The position numbers and the translations under genes were made by a program. From Thermoflexibacter ruber (lineage in GTDB: Bacteria > Bacteroidota > Bacteroidia > Cytophagales > Thermoflexibacteraceae), in NCBI RefSeq assembly GCF_900113045.1, contig NZ_FONY01000006.1:62001-126000 (forward strand): DNA of 64,000 bases, read 5' to 3'. Shown here piece after piece: positions 9,314 through 16,085 of the stretch; the first letter of the stretch is position 1, and each line of letters opens with the position of its first letter. The notes below the pieces were generated by a model, which did not search any database, had not been told where the DNA came from, and saw only the letters and a list, made by a program, of their open reading frames with translations.

Positions 9314-9443
9314 ACTTATCAAGAAAGGCGGAGGGCTGGGTACCCTGCGAAGTCTTAGCAACCTACCAAAACTCATTGGCAAGGTGCTTCTGGGCGACAA
9401 TTCGCTTCCCACTCAAAACTAATTGATTTTGAGATAGATAAGT
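9314..9443 (+). promoter_or_regulatory. SAM-I-type riboswitch
   Basis: S-adenosylmethionine-sensing leader RNA. The closing stem P1 is ACTTATC (9314-9320) with GATAAGT (9437-9443). Then come the SAM-I core words in order: AAGAAAGGCGGAGGG, a GGGT/ACCC pair, GAAGTCTTAGCAACCT (the consensus ends GCAACC), AAGGTGCT, and a last hairpin CTCAAAAC/GATTTTGAG (9412-9433). I identify the class from these conserved words; no covariance search was possible. After P1 a small hairpin AGAGCAAA/TTTGTTCT has no T-run, so the output may act on translation or on a distant gene. No methionine gene follows directly: the next open frame is an acetyltransferase, and metH begins 2.7 kb downstream. Confidence 0.85.
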
Positions 9444-9553
9444 AAGAGCAAATCTTTTGTTCTCCCGCCAAATTAGTAATAGTGAATAAGTTTTTTACAA
9501 GTAAGTAAAGTGTATAGGGCATAGGAGTTAGTAGCTTTTAGCATATAGTGGAT

Positions 9554-9668
9554 TTCTCACGTGTTTTCACGTGAGAAGGGAAAAAACTTAGGTTATTTTT
9601 CACATCAAGCGACATGAAAAATTATTCAAAAAAACAATCAGTTTCGCGAGTGATAACACACGAGAAAC
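9554..9668. repeat. REP-like hairpins 1-3 of the RAYT island
   Basis: Three hairpins in a row. (1) 9554-9577: TTCTCACGTG-TTTT-CACGTGAGAA, perfect 10-base stem. (2) 9595-9622: ATTTTTCACATC-AAGC-GACATGAAAAAT, two mismatches. (3) 9641-9668: GTTTCGCGAGTG-ATAA-CACACGAGAAAC, two mismatches. All share the layout of an 11-12 base stem, a 4-base A/T loop and a CACGTG-like head with the elements at 10259-12080. Between 9444 and 9553 I see nothing else recognisable. Confidence 0.85.
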
Positions 9669-9672
9669 CCAT

Positions 9673-10215
9673 ATGAAATCATACAAAATGCTAATATACA
9701 AACTACTGTCCCAAAACGAAATCTCAAAATTCCCTGAAATTGACAGAAGCGAAAAGGTACAATATAGTTATGTTTACAAAGATAATCAGTTGGAAATTGT
9801 GCCTTGTGAGCTAAAAATTGAGGATTGGGAGGAGGAAGAATTAGCAGATTTTATACAAAGATTGCATGATTTATATGACAGATGCGGTTTTATTTGGGGA
9901 ACTTTTGAAGAAAATAGATTAGTAGGCTTAGTTTCATTAGATAACAAGCGATTTGGGAAAAACTTGGATTTCTTAAAATTGGATATGCTGTATGTAAGTA
10001 ACTCGCACAGAGGAAAGGGAATAGGGCGTAAACTCATGGCAATCAGCAAGACAAAAGCGAGAGAAATGGGTGCAAGTAAACTCTATATTTCTGCGACTCC
10101 TTTTAAAAATACGGTGGACTTTTACTTGGGCTTGGGCGCAGTGCTGACTTCCGAACTGAATCAGGAACTCTTTGATTTAGAGCCAGAAGATGTGCATTTG
10201 GAAATAGAGGTGTGA
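9673..10215 (+). CDS. GNAT-family N-acetyltransferase
   Basis: Acetyl-CoA-dependent acetyltransferase of unknown substrate. It has 180 residues from the ATG at 9673; the ATG at 9688 (protein starting MLIYKLLSQNE) looks as likely and matches how related small GNATs begin. The acetyl-CoA loop is clear: LYVSNSHRGKGIGRKLM (R-G-K-G-I-G, about residues 109-125). It is followed by the helix and the ATPFKNTVDFYLGLGAVL segment, which is usual for motif B. The N-terminal 60 residues are acidic. It sits between REP-like hairpins, 25 bases after hairpin 3, and is the first frame downstream of the SAM riboswitch. I know of no methionine link for this family, so that placement is probably accidental. Confidence 0.8.
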   Translation: MKSYKMLIYKLLSQNEISKFPEIDRSEKVQYSYVYKDNQLEIVPCELKIEDWEEEELADFIQRLHDLYDRCGFIWGTFEENRLVGLVSLDNKRFGKNLDFLKLDMLYVSNSHRGKGIGRKLMAISKTKAREMGASKLYISATPFKNTVDFYLGLGAVLTSELNQELFDLEPEDVHLEIEV

Positions 10216-10258
10216 GAAGCTATTGTTTTTATCACGTCAAAATATGTGGCTCGTGTAG

Positions 10259-10348
10259 TTTTTCACGTCAAAAGACGGTGAAAAAGGGTTTTAAAATGTA
10301 AATAGTCAATTTATCATGTGTTGAACTCGGTACGAAGTACATGATAAA
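10259..10348. repeat. REP-like hairpins 5 and 6 upstream of the RAYT gene
   Basis: 10259-10285: TTTTTCACGTC-AAAA-GACGGTGAAAAA with one bulge, preceded by GTAG (10255-10258). 10310-10348: TTTATCATGT (10310-10319) pairs with ACATGATAAA (10339-10348) around a 19-base loop; the ATG in the right arm is the first possible start of the transposase gene. A degenerate copy (4) is suggested at about 10228-10250. The first is in forward, the second in inverted orientation. Confidence 0.85.
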
Positions 10349-10916
10349 CAATATAGTAAAATATATGCTTCGCAGAGATGTTTATTTTTTTACAGCAACT
10401 ATCCATGAGTGGCAAAAACTACTCAAACCAGATAAGTACAAGCAACTTATCATGGATAGCTTGAAGTTTTTGGTGGAAAATAAACGGATTTTCTTGTATG
10501 GTTTTGTCATCATGCCAAACCATATTCACCTGCTTTGGCGTATGCAAGAGGGGCATGATGAAAGAGATGTGCAAAGGGATTTTCTAAAATTTACAGCACA
10601 ACAAATCAAGTTTGACTTGGTAGCCAATCATCCGAGAGTTTTACCTTTTTTCAGGGTGCAAGAGAAAAGTAGGCAATATCGTTTTTGGCAAAGTGAACCC
10701 TATATCAGTACCATGTATCGCAAAGAAGTTTTTGAGCAAAAGTTGAATTACATTCATCAAAATCCTTTGCAAGAAAAGTGGCAGTTGGCAAGCAAAGCAG
10801 AGGATTATCATTATTCATCTGCTCGTTTTTATTTGCAAAATGTTGACGATTGGGGTTTTATCACTCACTATCAAGCACATAGTGAAGAAGTAGGCTGGGA
10901 GAAAAAGAAAAAGTGA
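10341..10916 (+). CDS. REP-associated tyrosine transposase (RAYT, Y1_Tnp)
   Basis: Single-copy HUH endonuclease related to IS200/IS605 transposases that is thought to mobilise REP hairpins. It has 191 residues. The HUH motif is in IMPNHIHLLW (His61, His63); the likely catalytic tyrosine is Tyr137 in LNYIHQNPLQ. The fold begins at VYFFTATI, a typical first strand. Two starts are possible: ATG 10341, which lies inside a hairpin arm, or ATG 10365 (MLRRDVYFFTATIHEW), which fits the family better. No IS ends or second orf are present. Instead, hairpins of one family lie on both sides (9554-10348 and 10927-12080), several carrying GTAG at their foot. GTAG is the tetranucleotide known to be needed for REP recognition by E. 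coli TnpA-REP. This is the genomic setting expected of a RAYT. Confidence 0.9.
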   Translation: MINNIVKYMLRRDVYFFTATIHEWQKLLKPDKYKQLIMDSLKFLVENKRIFLYGFVIMPNHIHLLWRMQEGHDERDVQRDFLKFTAQQIKFDLVANHPRVLPFFRVQEKSRQYRFWQSEPYISTMYRKEVFEQKLNYIHQNPLQEKWQLASKAEDYHYSSARFYLQNVDDWGFITHYQAHSEEVGWEKKKK

Positions 10917-10926
10917 AATGAAGTAG

Positions 10927-11351
10927 TTTATCACATCAAAAGATGTAATAAATGGAAAGGATATGTAGAGGGTTTATTAAGGTTTCTCATGTGAAAACAC
11001 ATGAGAAATGGAAATATTAATCAATTTGTTATGTCTTATGACATGGCAAACTAATGTGTAGAGCGGTAGTTTTTCACGTCAAAAGACGGTGAAAAATGGA
11101 GATACACAAGAAAAAGTCAATTTTTCACGTGTTATCACGTGAAAAACTAATGCAGTGAAGTAGTTTTTCACGTCATAAAACGGTAAAAAGGGAAGAATTA
11201 GATAGGAAACCAATCAATTTGTCATGTCTTGACCCTCAGTGGAAATGATGACAAATTTGTATGAGTGATGGTTTTTCACGTCATAAGACATGAAAAATGG
11301 AAGGTTACATAGAAAAACTAGTCAATTTGTCATGTGTTTTCGCAGGGCAAA
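10927..11351. repeat. Array of nine alternating REP-like hairpins (REPIN-like)
   Basis: This fills the 464-base gap 10917-11380. Hairpins: 10927-10952, 10983-11008, 11025-11050, 11070-11096, 11121-11146, 11164-11189, 11218-11255, 11272-11297, 11326-11351. Forward copies read like GTAG-TTTTTCACGTC-AAAA/ATAA-GACGGTGAAAAA-TGG. Inverted copies read like TCAA-TTTTTCACGTG-TTAT/TTTT-CACGTGAAAAA-CTAAYG, which is the reverse complement of the same unit. From 11025 onward the two types alternate strictly, and the last four starts are 54 bases apart. The copy at 11218-11255 has a long loop. Stem sequences vary (TTTCTCATGTG, TTTGTTATGTC, TTTATCACATC) while pairing is largely kept. Confidence 0.92.
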
Positions 11352-11380
11352 CTAACGAATCATAAAAAAGTAGATTTAAA

Positions 11381-12043
11381 ATGAATGGACGCTTTCTAAG
11401 TATTTTAGTATTACACCTACTTCTTTCGCCAAATCTATTCCTTTTTGCACAAGACAAGGAAAAATTTGTAGAGTGGACTGAAATAGAAATAGAACTTGCT
11501 AATACTGCCAAAGACAATAAAAAATTAACAAAAGAAGAGAAAAGAGTAGTTTATTTGACAAATCTATGTCGTATCAATGGAAAAAAATTTACCTTGACTT
11601 ATTTGAAAGAATACTGCCAGAAAAATAAACTAAATCATCGCAAAGGTAACATAGCAAGTTTGATAAAAGATTTGCAAAAAGTAAGAATGCCTCCACTCAT
11701 TGTCCTACCAGAATTGTGTGATGCAGCTACTTTTCATGCCAAAGATATGGGAGAAACAGGACAAGTAAGTCATAATTCATCTGATGGAACTGATTTTTCT
11801 GATAGAATGAAAAGTTTTACAGGTGCTATTTATGGATTAGGCGAGAATTGCTCATACGGACATGATAAGGCAGAGAATATAATTATGCAATTACTAATAG
11901 ATGATGGAGTGCCAAGTTTAGGACATCGCAAGAATATTTTAAATAAGGATTATCGTAGTATTGGAGTATCTATCCAAAGACATAAAACATACAAATATAA
12001 TTGTGTCATGGATTTCTCAACATCAAAGAAAATTGAAAAATAA
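11381..12043 (+). CDS. Secreted CAP-domain (SCP/PR1-like) protein
   Basis: 220 residues. The N-terminal signal peptide runs to about residue 23 (ILVLHLLLSPNLFLFAQ-DK). The CAP domain (about 50-220) is recognised by AATFHAKDMGETGQVSHNSS (the first family His in a helix and a second in the VSH segment), the GENCSYG motif and GHRKNILNKDYRSIGV. His and Glu of the CAP cavity are therefore present. An insert with KKFTLTYLKEYCQKNKLNHR lies before the core. Bacterial CAP proteins are extracytoplasmic and mostly of unknown activity. The gene is flanked by REP-like hairpins on both sides and sits between the transposase and metH; it has no evident link to methionine metabolism. Confidence 0.85.
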   Translation: MNGRFLSILVLHLLLSPNLFLFAQDKEKFVEWTEIEIELANTAKDNKKLTKEEKRVVYLTNLCRINGKKFTLTYLKEYCQKNKLNHRKGNIASLIKDLQKVRMPPLIVLPELCDAATFHAKDMGETGQVSHNSSDGTDFSDRMKSFTGAIYGLGENCSYGHDKAENIIMQLLIDDGVPSLGHRKNILNKDYRSIGVSIQRHKTYKYNCVMDFSTSKKIEK

Positions 12044-12053
12044 CATTAATCAA

Positions 12054-12080
12054 TTTTGCATGGTCTTTTGACCTGCAAGA
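12054..12080. repeat. REP-like hairpin 16, last copy of the island
   Basis: TTTTGCATGGTC-TTTT-GACCTGCAAGA, a stem with one bulge and one wobble, flanked by ATCAA and CTAAC exactly like the inverted copies at 11025 and 11326. It lies between the CAP gene and metH. Confidence 0.8.
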
Positions 12081-12171
12081 CTAACATATAGCAAAGGACT
12101 GTTAGGGTTTTTACCTACTTATAGCCATAAATCATTCATAATTAATAATTTATAACTCATAATTAAGAGAA

Positions 12172-15100
12172 GTGAAGAAAGACATCAGAGAAATTTTAAA
12201 ACATAGAATCCTCATTTTGGACGGAGCAATGGGGACAATGATTCAGCGATACAAACTCACTGAGGCTGATTTTCGTGGCGAGCGATTCAAAGACCACCCT
12301 TGTGATTTGAAGGGAAATAACGACCTGCTATCTATTACCCAACCGCAGATAATCAAGGAGATACACCACCAATACTTAGAGGCGGGGGCTGACATCATAG
12401 AAACCAATACATTCAGCAGTACAACTATTGCAATGGCTGATTATCAAATGGATAACAATGAGTTGGTTTATGAACTTAACTTTCAATCTGCTAAAATAGC
12501 CAAAGAAGTAGCCGACGAGTTTACTGCTAAAAACCCCGATAAACCTCGATATGTAGCGGGGGCTTTGGGACCTACCAACCGCACAGCTTCTATTTCTCCT
12601 GACGTGAACGACCCTGCTTTTCGGGCTGTTACTTTTGATGAGCTGGTAGAGGCTTACTACGTTCAGGTCAGTGGTTTGGTCGAAGGCGGGGTAGATATTT
12701 TATTAGTAGAAACCATTTTTGATACACTGAACGCAAAAGCAGCACTTTTTGCGATAGATAAGTATTTTTCTGAACCGCATAAGCCTCACCCCCTACCCCT
12801 CTCCTTTGGAGAGGGGAGTAACTCCCTCTCCAAAGGGGGCGCAGTGCATACTGAGGGCAGGGGTGGGGGCAGACACCTCCCTATCATGGTTTCTGGCACT
12901 ATCACCGATGCAAGTGGACGTACCCTTTCGGGGCAGGTTACAGAGGCGTTTTACAATTCCGTTTCTCATGCCCACCTGTTGAGTGTGGGGCTGAACTGTG
13001 CCTTAGGAGCAGATTTATTGCGACCTTATCAGCAGGAGTTGGCTCGTATCGCTACTACTTATGTGAGTTGTTACCCTAATGCAGGTTTACCAAATGCCTT
13101 TGGGCAGTATGATGAAACGCCAGAGTACATGGCAAAGCAGTTAGAAGATTTTGCAAAAAATGGCTTTTTTAATATCGTGGGTGGTTGCTGTGGCACTACG
13201 CCTGACCACATTAGAGCCATCGCCGAGATGGTGAGAAAATACCCACCAAGGAAGCTACCAGAGCCAGATACTTTTCTTCATTTATCAGGTTTAGAGCCAA
13301 TCGTGATTAAGCCTGAAACTCGTTTTGTCAATATTGGAGAGCGTACCAATGTAACGGGCAGCCGTAAGTTTGCCAAACTAATTAAAGAAGAAAAGTATGA
13401 TGAAGCATTAGAAATTGCTAAGCAACAAGTAGAAAATGGTGCGCAAATCATTGACATCAATATGGACGAGGGAATGTTGGATTCGGAAGCGGCGATGGTG
13501 AAGTTTTTAAACTTAATTGCCTCAGAGCCAGATATTTGTAAAGTACCTATTATGATAGACTCTTCCAAGTGGTCAGTTATTGAAGCGGGTTTGAAGTGCA
13601 TACAAGGCAAGGGCATTGTCAATTCTATTTCTTTGAAAGAAGGAGAGGAAAAGTTTATTCATCAAGCAAGGCTGATTCGCCGTTACGGTGCGGCTGTGGT
13701 CGTCATGGCTTTTGACGAAAATGGACAAGCAGATACTTATGAAAGGCGTATTCAGATTTGTGAGCGTTCCTACAAAATCCTGACTGAGCAGGTGGGTTTT
13801 CCTCCCCAAGACATTATTTTTGACCCGAATATCTTGACCGTAGCTACGGGCATAGAAGAACACAACAACTATGCGGTAGATTTCATCAATGCCACTCGTT
13901 GGATTAAGGAAAACTTACCACATGCCAAAGTTAGTGGTGGGGTAAGTAACATATCTTTCTCATTTAGAGGCAATGATGTAGTAAGAGAGGCGATGCACTC
14001 TGCTTTTCTCTTCCATGCAATCAAGGCAGGTTTGGACATGGGTATCGTCAATGCGGGTATGATTGAAGTGTATGAGGAAATTGACAAAGAACTTTTGGAA
14101 CGCATCGAAGATGTGTTGCTAAACCGCAGACCTGATGCCACAGAACGCTTAGTAGAATTTGCCGAAACAGTAAAAAACAAAGGTAAAGCCGTAGAAAAAG
14201 ACGAGGAGTGGAGGAAAGCAGACGTAAAAGAACGCCTCAAACACGCACTTATCAAAGGCATTACAGATTACATAGAGCAAGATACAGAAGAAGCAAGACT
14301 ACTTTACGAAAAACCTTTACAAGTGATTGAAGGACCGCTCATGGACGGAATGAATGTAGTAGGTGATTTGTTTGGAGAAGGCAAAATGTTTCTCCCCCAA
14401 GTAGTTAAATCGGCAAGGGTAATGAAGAAAGCTGTTGCCTATTTGATTCCTTACATAGAGGAAGAAAAACTAAAAAATCCAGGGAGTAGCCAAGCAAAAA
14501 ATAACGGAAAAATCTTATTAGCTACCGTTAAGGGTGATGTGCATGACATTGGGAAAAATATTGTAGGAGTGGTTTTGGCTTGTAATAACTTTGAAATCAT
14601 AGACTTAGGAGTAATGGTACCCAAAGAAAAAATCTTAGAAACTGCAATCAAAGAAAATGTAGATATTATTGGGCTAAGCGGTTTGATTACTCCTTCTCTT
14701 GATGAAATGGTCTATGTTGCCCAAGAAATGGAACGCAGAGGCATGAAAACGCCTTTATTGATTGGTGGAGCTACTACTTCCCGCTTGCATACTGCGGTGA
14801 AAATCGCCCCTAATTACAGTGGAGCGGTGGTACATGTATTAGATGCTTCTAAAAGTGTACCGGTGGCTTCAAACTTAGTTACTGATAATGAGCAAGTAAA
14901 ATTTGATTTTATTCAAGAGGTTAAAGACGAATATACAAGACTTAGACAAGAACATGCTAAGAAACAAGATAGTAAAAACTATCTTTCTCTGGAAGAAGCA
15001 AGAAAAAATAAAGTACAGATAGACTGGGAAAATGAGCGTATCGTAAAACCTTCATTTTTAGGAACAAAGGTTTTTGATGATTATTCTTTGGAAGAATTGA

Positions 15101-16047
15101 CGAATTACATAGACTGGACTCCTTTTTTCCAGTCTTGGGAACTCTACGGAAAATATCCACAAATTTTGAAAGATGATGTAGTAGGGGCAGAAGCAACTCG
15201 TCTATTCAATGATGCCCAAAAACTTTTGAAGGAAATAGTTGATAAAAAACTCATTAAGGCAAAAGCAGTGATAGGTTTTTTTCCTGCCAATAGCGTAGGG
15301 GACGATATAGAACTTTATGATTTTGAGGAATTTGAAGTAGAAACGGTTTGTGATAAGCATGGAAGTCATGTCGAGAAGGTGTATGAGGTCAAGAAGGAAG
15401 CAAGTTCTGTCAGGTTTTCAAAACCTGACAGAACTAAAACGGTTCTCCACCACCTCCGCCAACAAAATCAAAAGGCGAAAAACTTACCTAACTTCTGCCT
15501 TTCTGATTTTATTGCCCCTGTCGAGAGTGGCAAGCAAGACTATATTGGCGCTTTCGTAGTTACAGCTGGGATTGGCACAGAAGAATTGGCATTGCAGTTT
15601 GAGAAAGACCACGATGACTATAATGCTATCATGGTTAAAGCTCTTTCTGACCGCTTGGCAGAGGCTTTTGCAGAGCGTATGCACGAAAGAGTACGCAAGG
15701 AATTTTGGGGATACGCACCTTTTGAAAACTTAGACAATGAGGAACTTATCAAAGAGAAATATCAAGGCATACGTCCTGCCCCCGGTTATCCTGCTTGCCC
15801 TGACCACTTGGAAAAAGGCACTTTGTTTGAACTGCTCAATGTAGAGGAAAGCATAGGTGTAACCTTAACAGAAAGCTATGCTATGTTCCCTACTGCTTCG
15901 GTAAGTGGGTGGTATTTTGCCAGCCCACATGCCAAGTATTTTGGTTTGGGCAAAATCAGCAAAGACCAAGTAATGGACTATGCCGAACGCAAAGGCATGA
16001 GTGTAGAAGAAATAGAGAGATGGCTGGGGAGCGTATTGGGGTATTAG
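12172..16047 (+). CDS. metH: Cobalamin-dependent methionine synthase, with two in-frame palindrome insertions
   Basis: Transfers the methyl group of methyltetrahydrofolate to homocysteine through methylcobalamin. The start is GTG at 12172; a stop lies four codons upstream and no ATG fits. Domains in order: homocysteine/zinc domain (about 1-375; [14 protein letters not shown], zinc cysteines in GLNCALG and [10 protein letters not shown] at 339/340), pterin domain (about 385-650; [16 protein letters not shown]), cobalamin domain (about 680-940; [11 protein letters not shown] with axial His791), and C-terminal SAM-dependent activation domain. At 1291 residues it is longer than E. coli MetH (1227). 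Part of the excess is two stretches encoded by palindromes: about residues 204-235 in the first domain, and residues 1078-1088 just before the conserved LRQQ of the activation domain. The frame is intact. The gene is followed closely by uvrB. Confidence 0.97.
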   Translation: MKKDIREILKHRILILDGAMGTMIQRYKLTEADFRGERFKDHPCDLKGNNDLLSITQPQIIKEIHHQYLEAGADIIETNTFSSTTIAMADYQMDNNELVYELNFQSAKIAKEVADEFTAKNPDKPRYVAGALGPTNRTASISPDVNDPAFRAVTFDELVEAYYVQVSGLVEGGVDILLVETIFDTLNAKAALFAIDKYFSEPHKPHPLPLSFGEGSNSLSKGGAVHTEGRGGGRHLPIMVSGTITDASGRTLSGQVTEAFYNSVSHAHLLSVGLNCALGADLLRPYQQELARIATTYVSCYPNAGLPNAFGQYDETPEYMAKQLEDFAKNGFFNIVGGCCGTTPDHIRAIAEMVRKYPPRKLPEPDTFLHLSGLEPIVIKPETRFVNIGERTNVTGSRKFAKLIKEEKYDEALEIAKQQVENGAQIIDINMDEGMLDSEAAMVKFLNLIASEPDICKVPIMIDSSKWSVIEAGLKCIQGKGIVNSISLKEGEEKFIHQARLIRRYGAAVVVMAFDENGQADTYERRIQICERSYKILTEQVGFPPQDIIFDPNILTVATGIEEHNNYAVDFINATRWIKENLPHAKVSGGVSNISFSFRGNDVVREAMHSAFLFHAIKAGLDMGIVNAGMIEVYEEIDKELLERIEDVLLNRRPDATERLVEFAETVKNKGKAVEKDEEWRKADVKERLKHALIKGITDYIEQDTEEARLLYEKPLQVIEGPLMDGMNVVGDLFGEGKMFLPQVVKSARVMKKAVAYLIPYIEEEKLKNPGSSQAKNNGKILLATVKGDVHDIGKNIVGVVLACNNFEIIDLGVMVPKEKILETAIKENVDIIGLSGLITPSLDEMVYVAQEMERRGMKTPLLIGGATTSRLHTAVKIAPNYSGAVVHVLDASKSVPVASNLVTDNEQVKFDFIQEVKDEYTRLRQEHAKKQDSKNYLSLEEARKNKVQIDWENERIVKPSFLGTKVFDDYSLEELTNYIDWTPFFQSWELYGKYPQILKDDVVGAEATRLFNDAQKLLKEIVDKKLIKAKAVIGFFPANSVGDDIELYDFEEFEVETVCDKHGSHVEKVYEVKKEASSVRFSKPDRTKTVLHHLRQQNQKAKNLPNFCLSDFIAPVESGKQDYIGAFVVTAGIGTEELALQFEKDHDDYNAIMVKALSDRLAEAFAERMHERVRKEFWGYAPFENLDNEELIKEKYQGIRPAPGYPACPDHLEKGTLFELLNVEESIGVTLTESYAMFPTASVSGWYFASPHAKYFGLGKISKDQVMDYAERKGMSVEEIERWLGSVLGY
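12784..12876. repeat. In-frame C/G-rich palindromic element inside metH
   Basis: This codes for about residues 204-235 ([16 protein letters not shown], then [16 protein letters not shown]). Inner hairpin CCCCTCTCC-TTT-GGAGAGGGG (12796-12816); outer arms CCCCC-T-ACCCCT (12789-12800) with AGGGGTGGGGG (12859-12869). The peptide interrupts the run from the DKYFSEPH segment to [14 protein letters not shown], which is normally joined by a short linker in MetH. The start of the element is closely similar to the intergenic element at 4907-4985. Confidence 0.8.
15403..15435. repeat. 33-base perfect palindrome inserted in frame in metH
   Basis: Arms AGTTCTGTCAGGTTTT and AAAACCTGACAGAACT around a single C: exactly 11 codons, encoding [11 protein letters not shown]. 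It belongs to the same family as the intergenic palindromes at 37553, 43116 and 45631 (core AGGTTT-n-AAACCT). Confidence 0.88.
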
Positions 16048-16085
16048 ATTAGTGCAATACATAAAACACAAAATAACTGCAAATT

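Noticed and set aside
9187-9426. A 79-codon open frame on the plus strand
   Set aside because: It covers the riboswitch aptamer, has no protein pattern and its sequence is better explained by the conserved SAM-I words and stems.
10927-11351. CRISPR array
   Set aside because: Spacing is fairly regular, but the units are inverted hairpins of alternating orientation with diverging stems, not identical direct repeats with unique spacers, and no cas gene is present.
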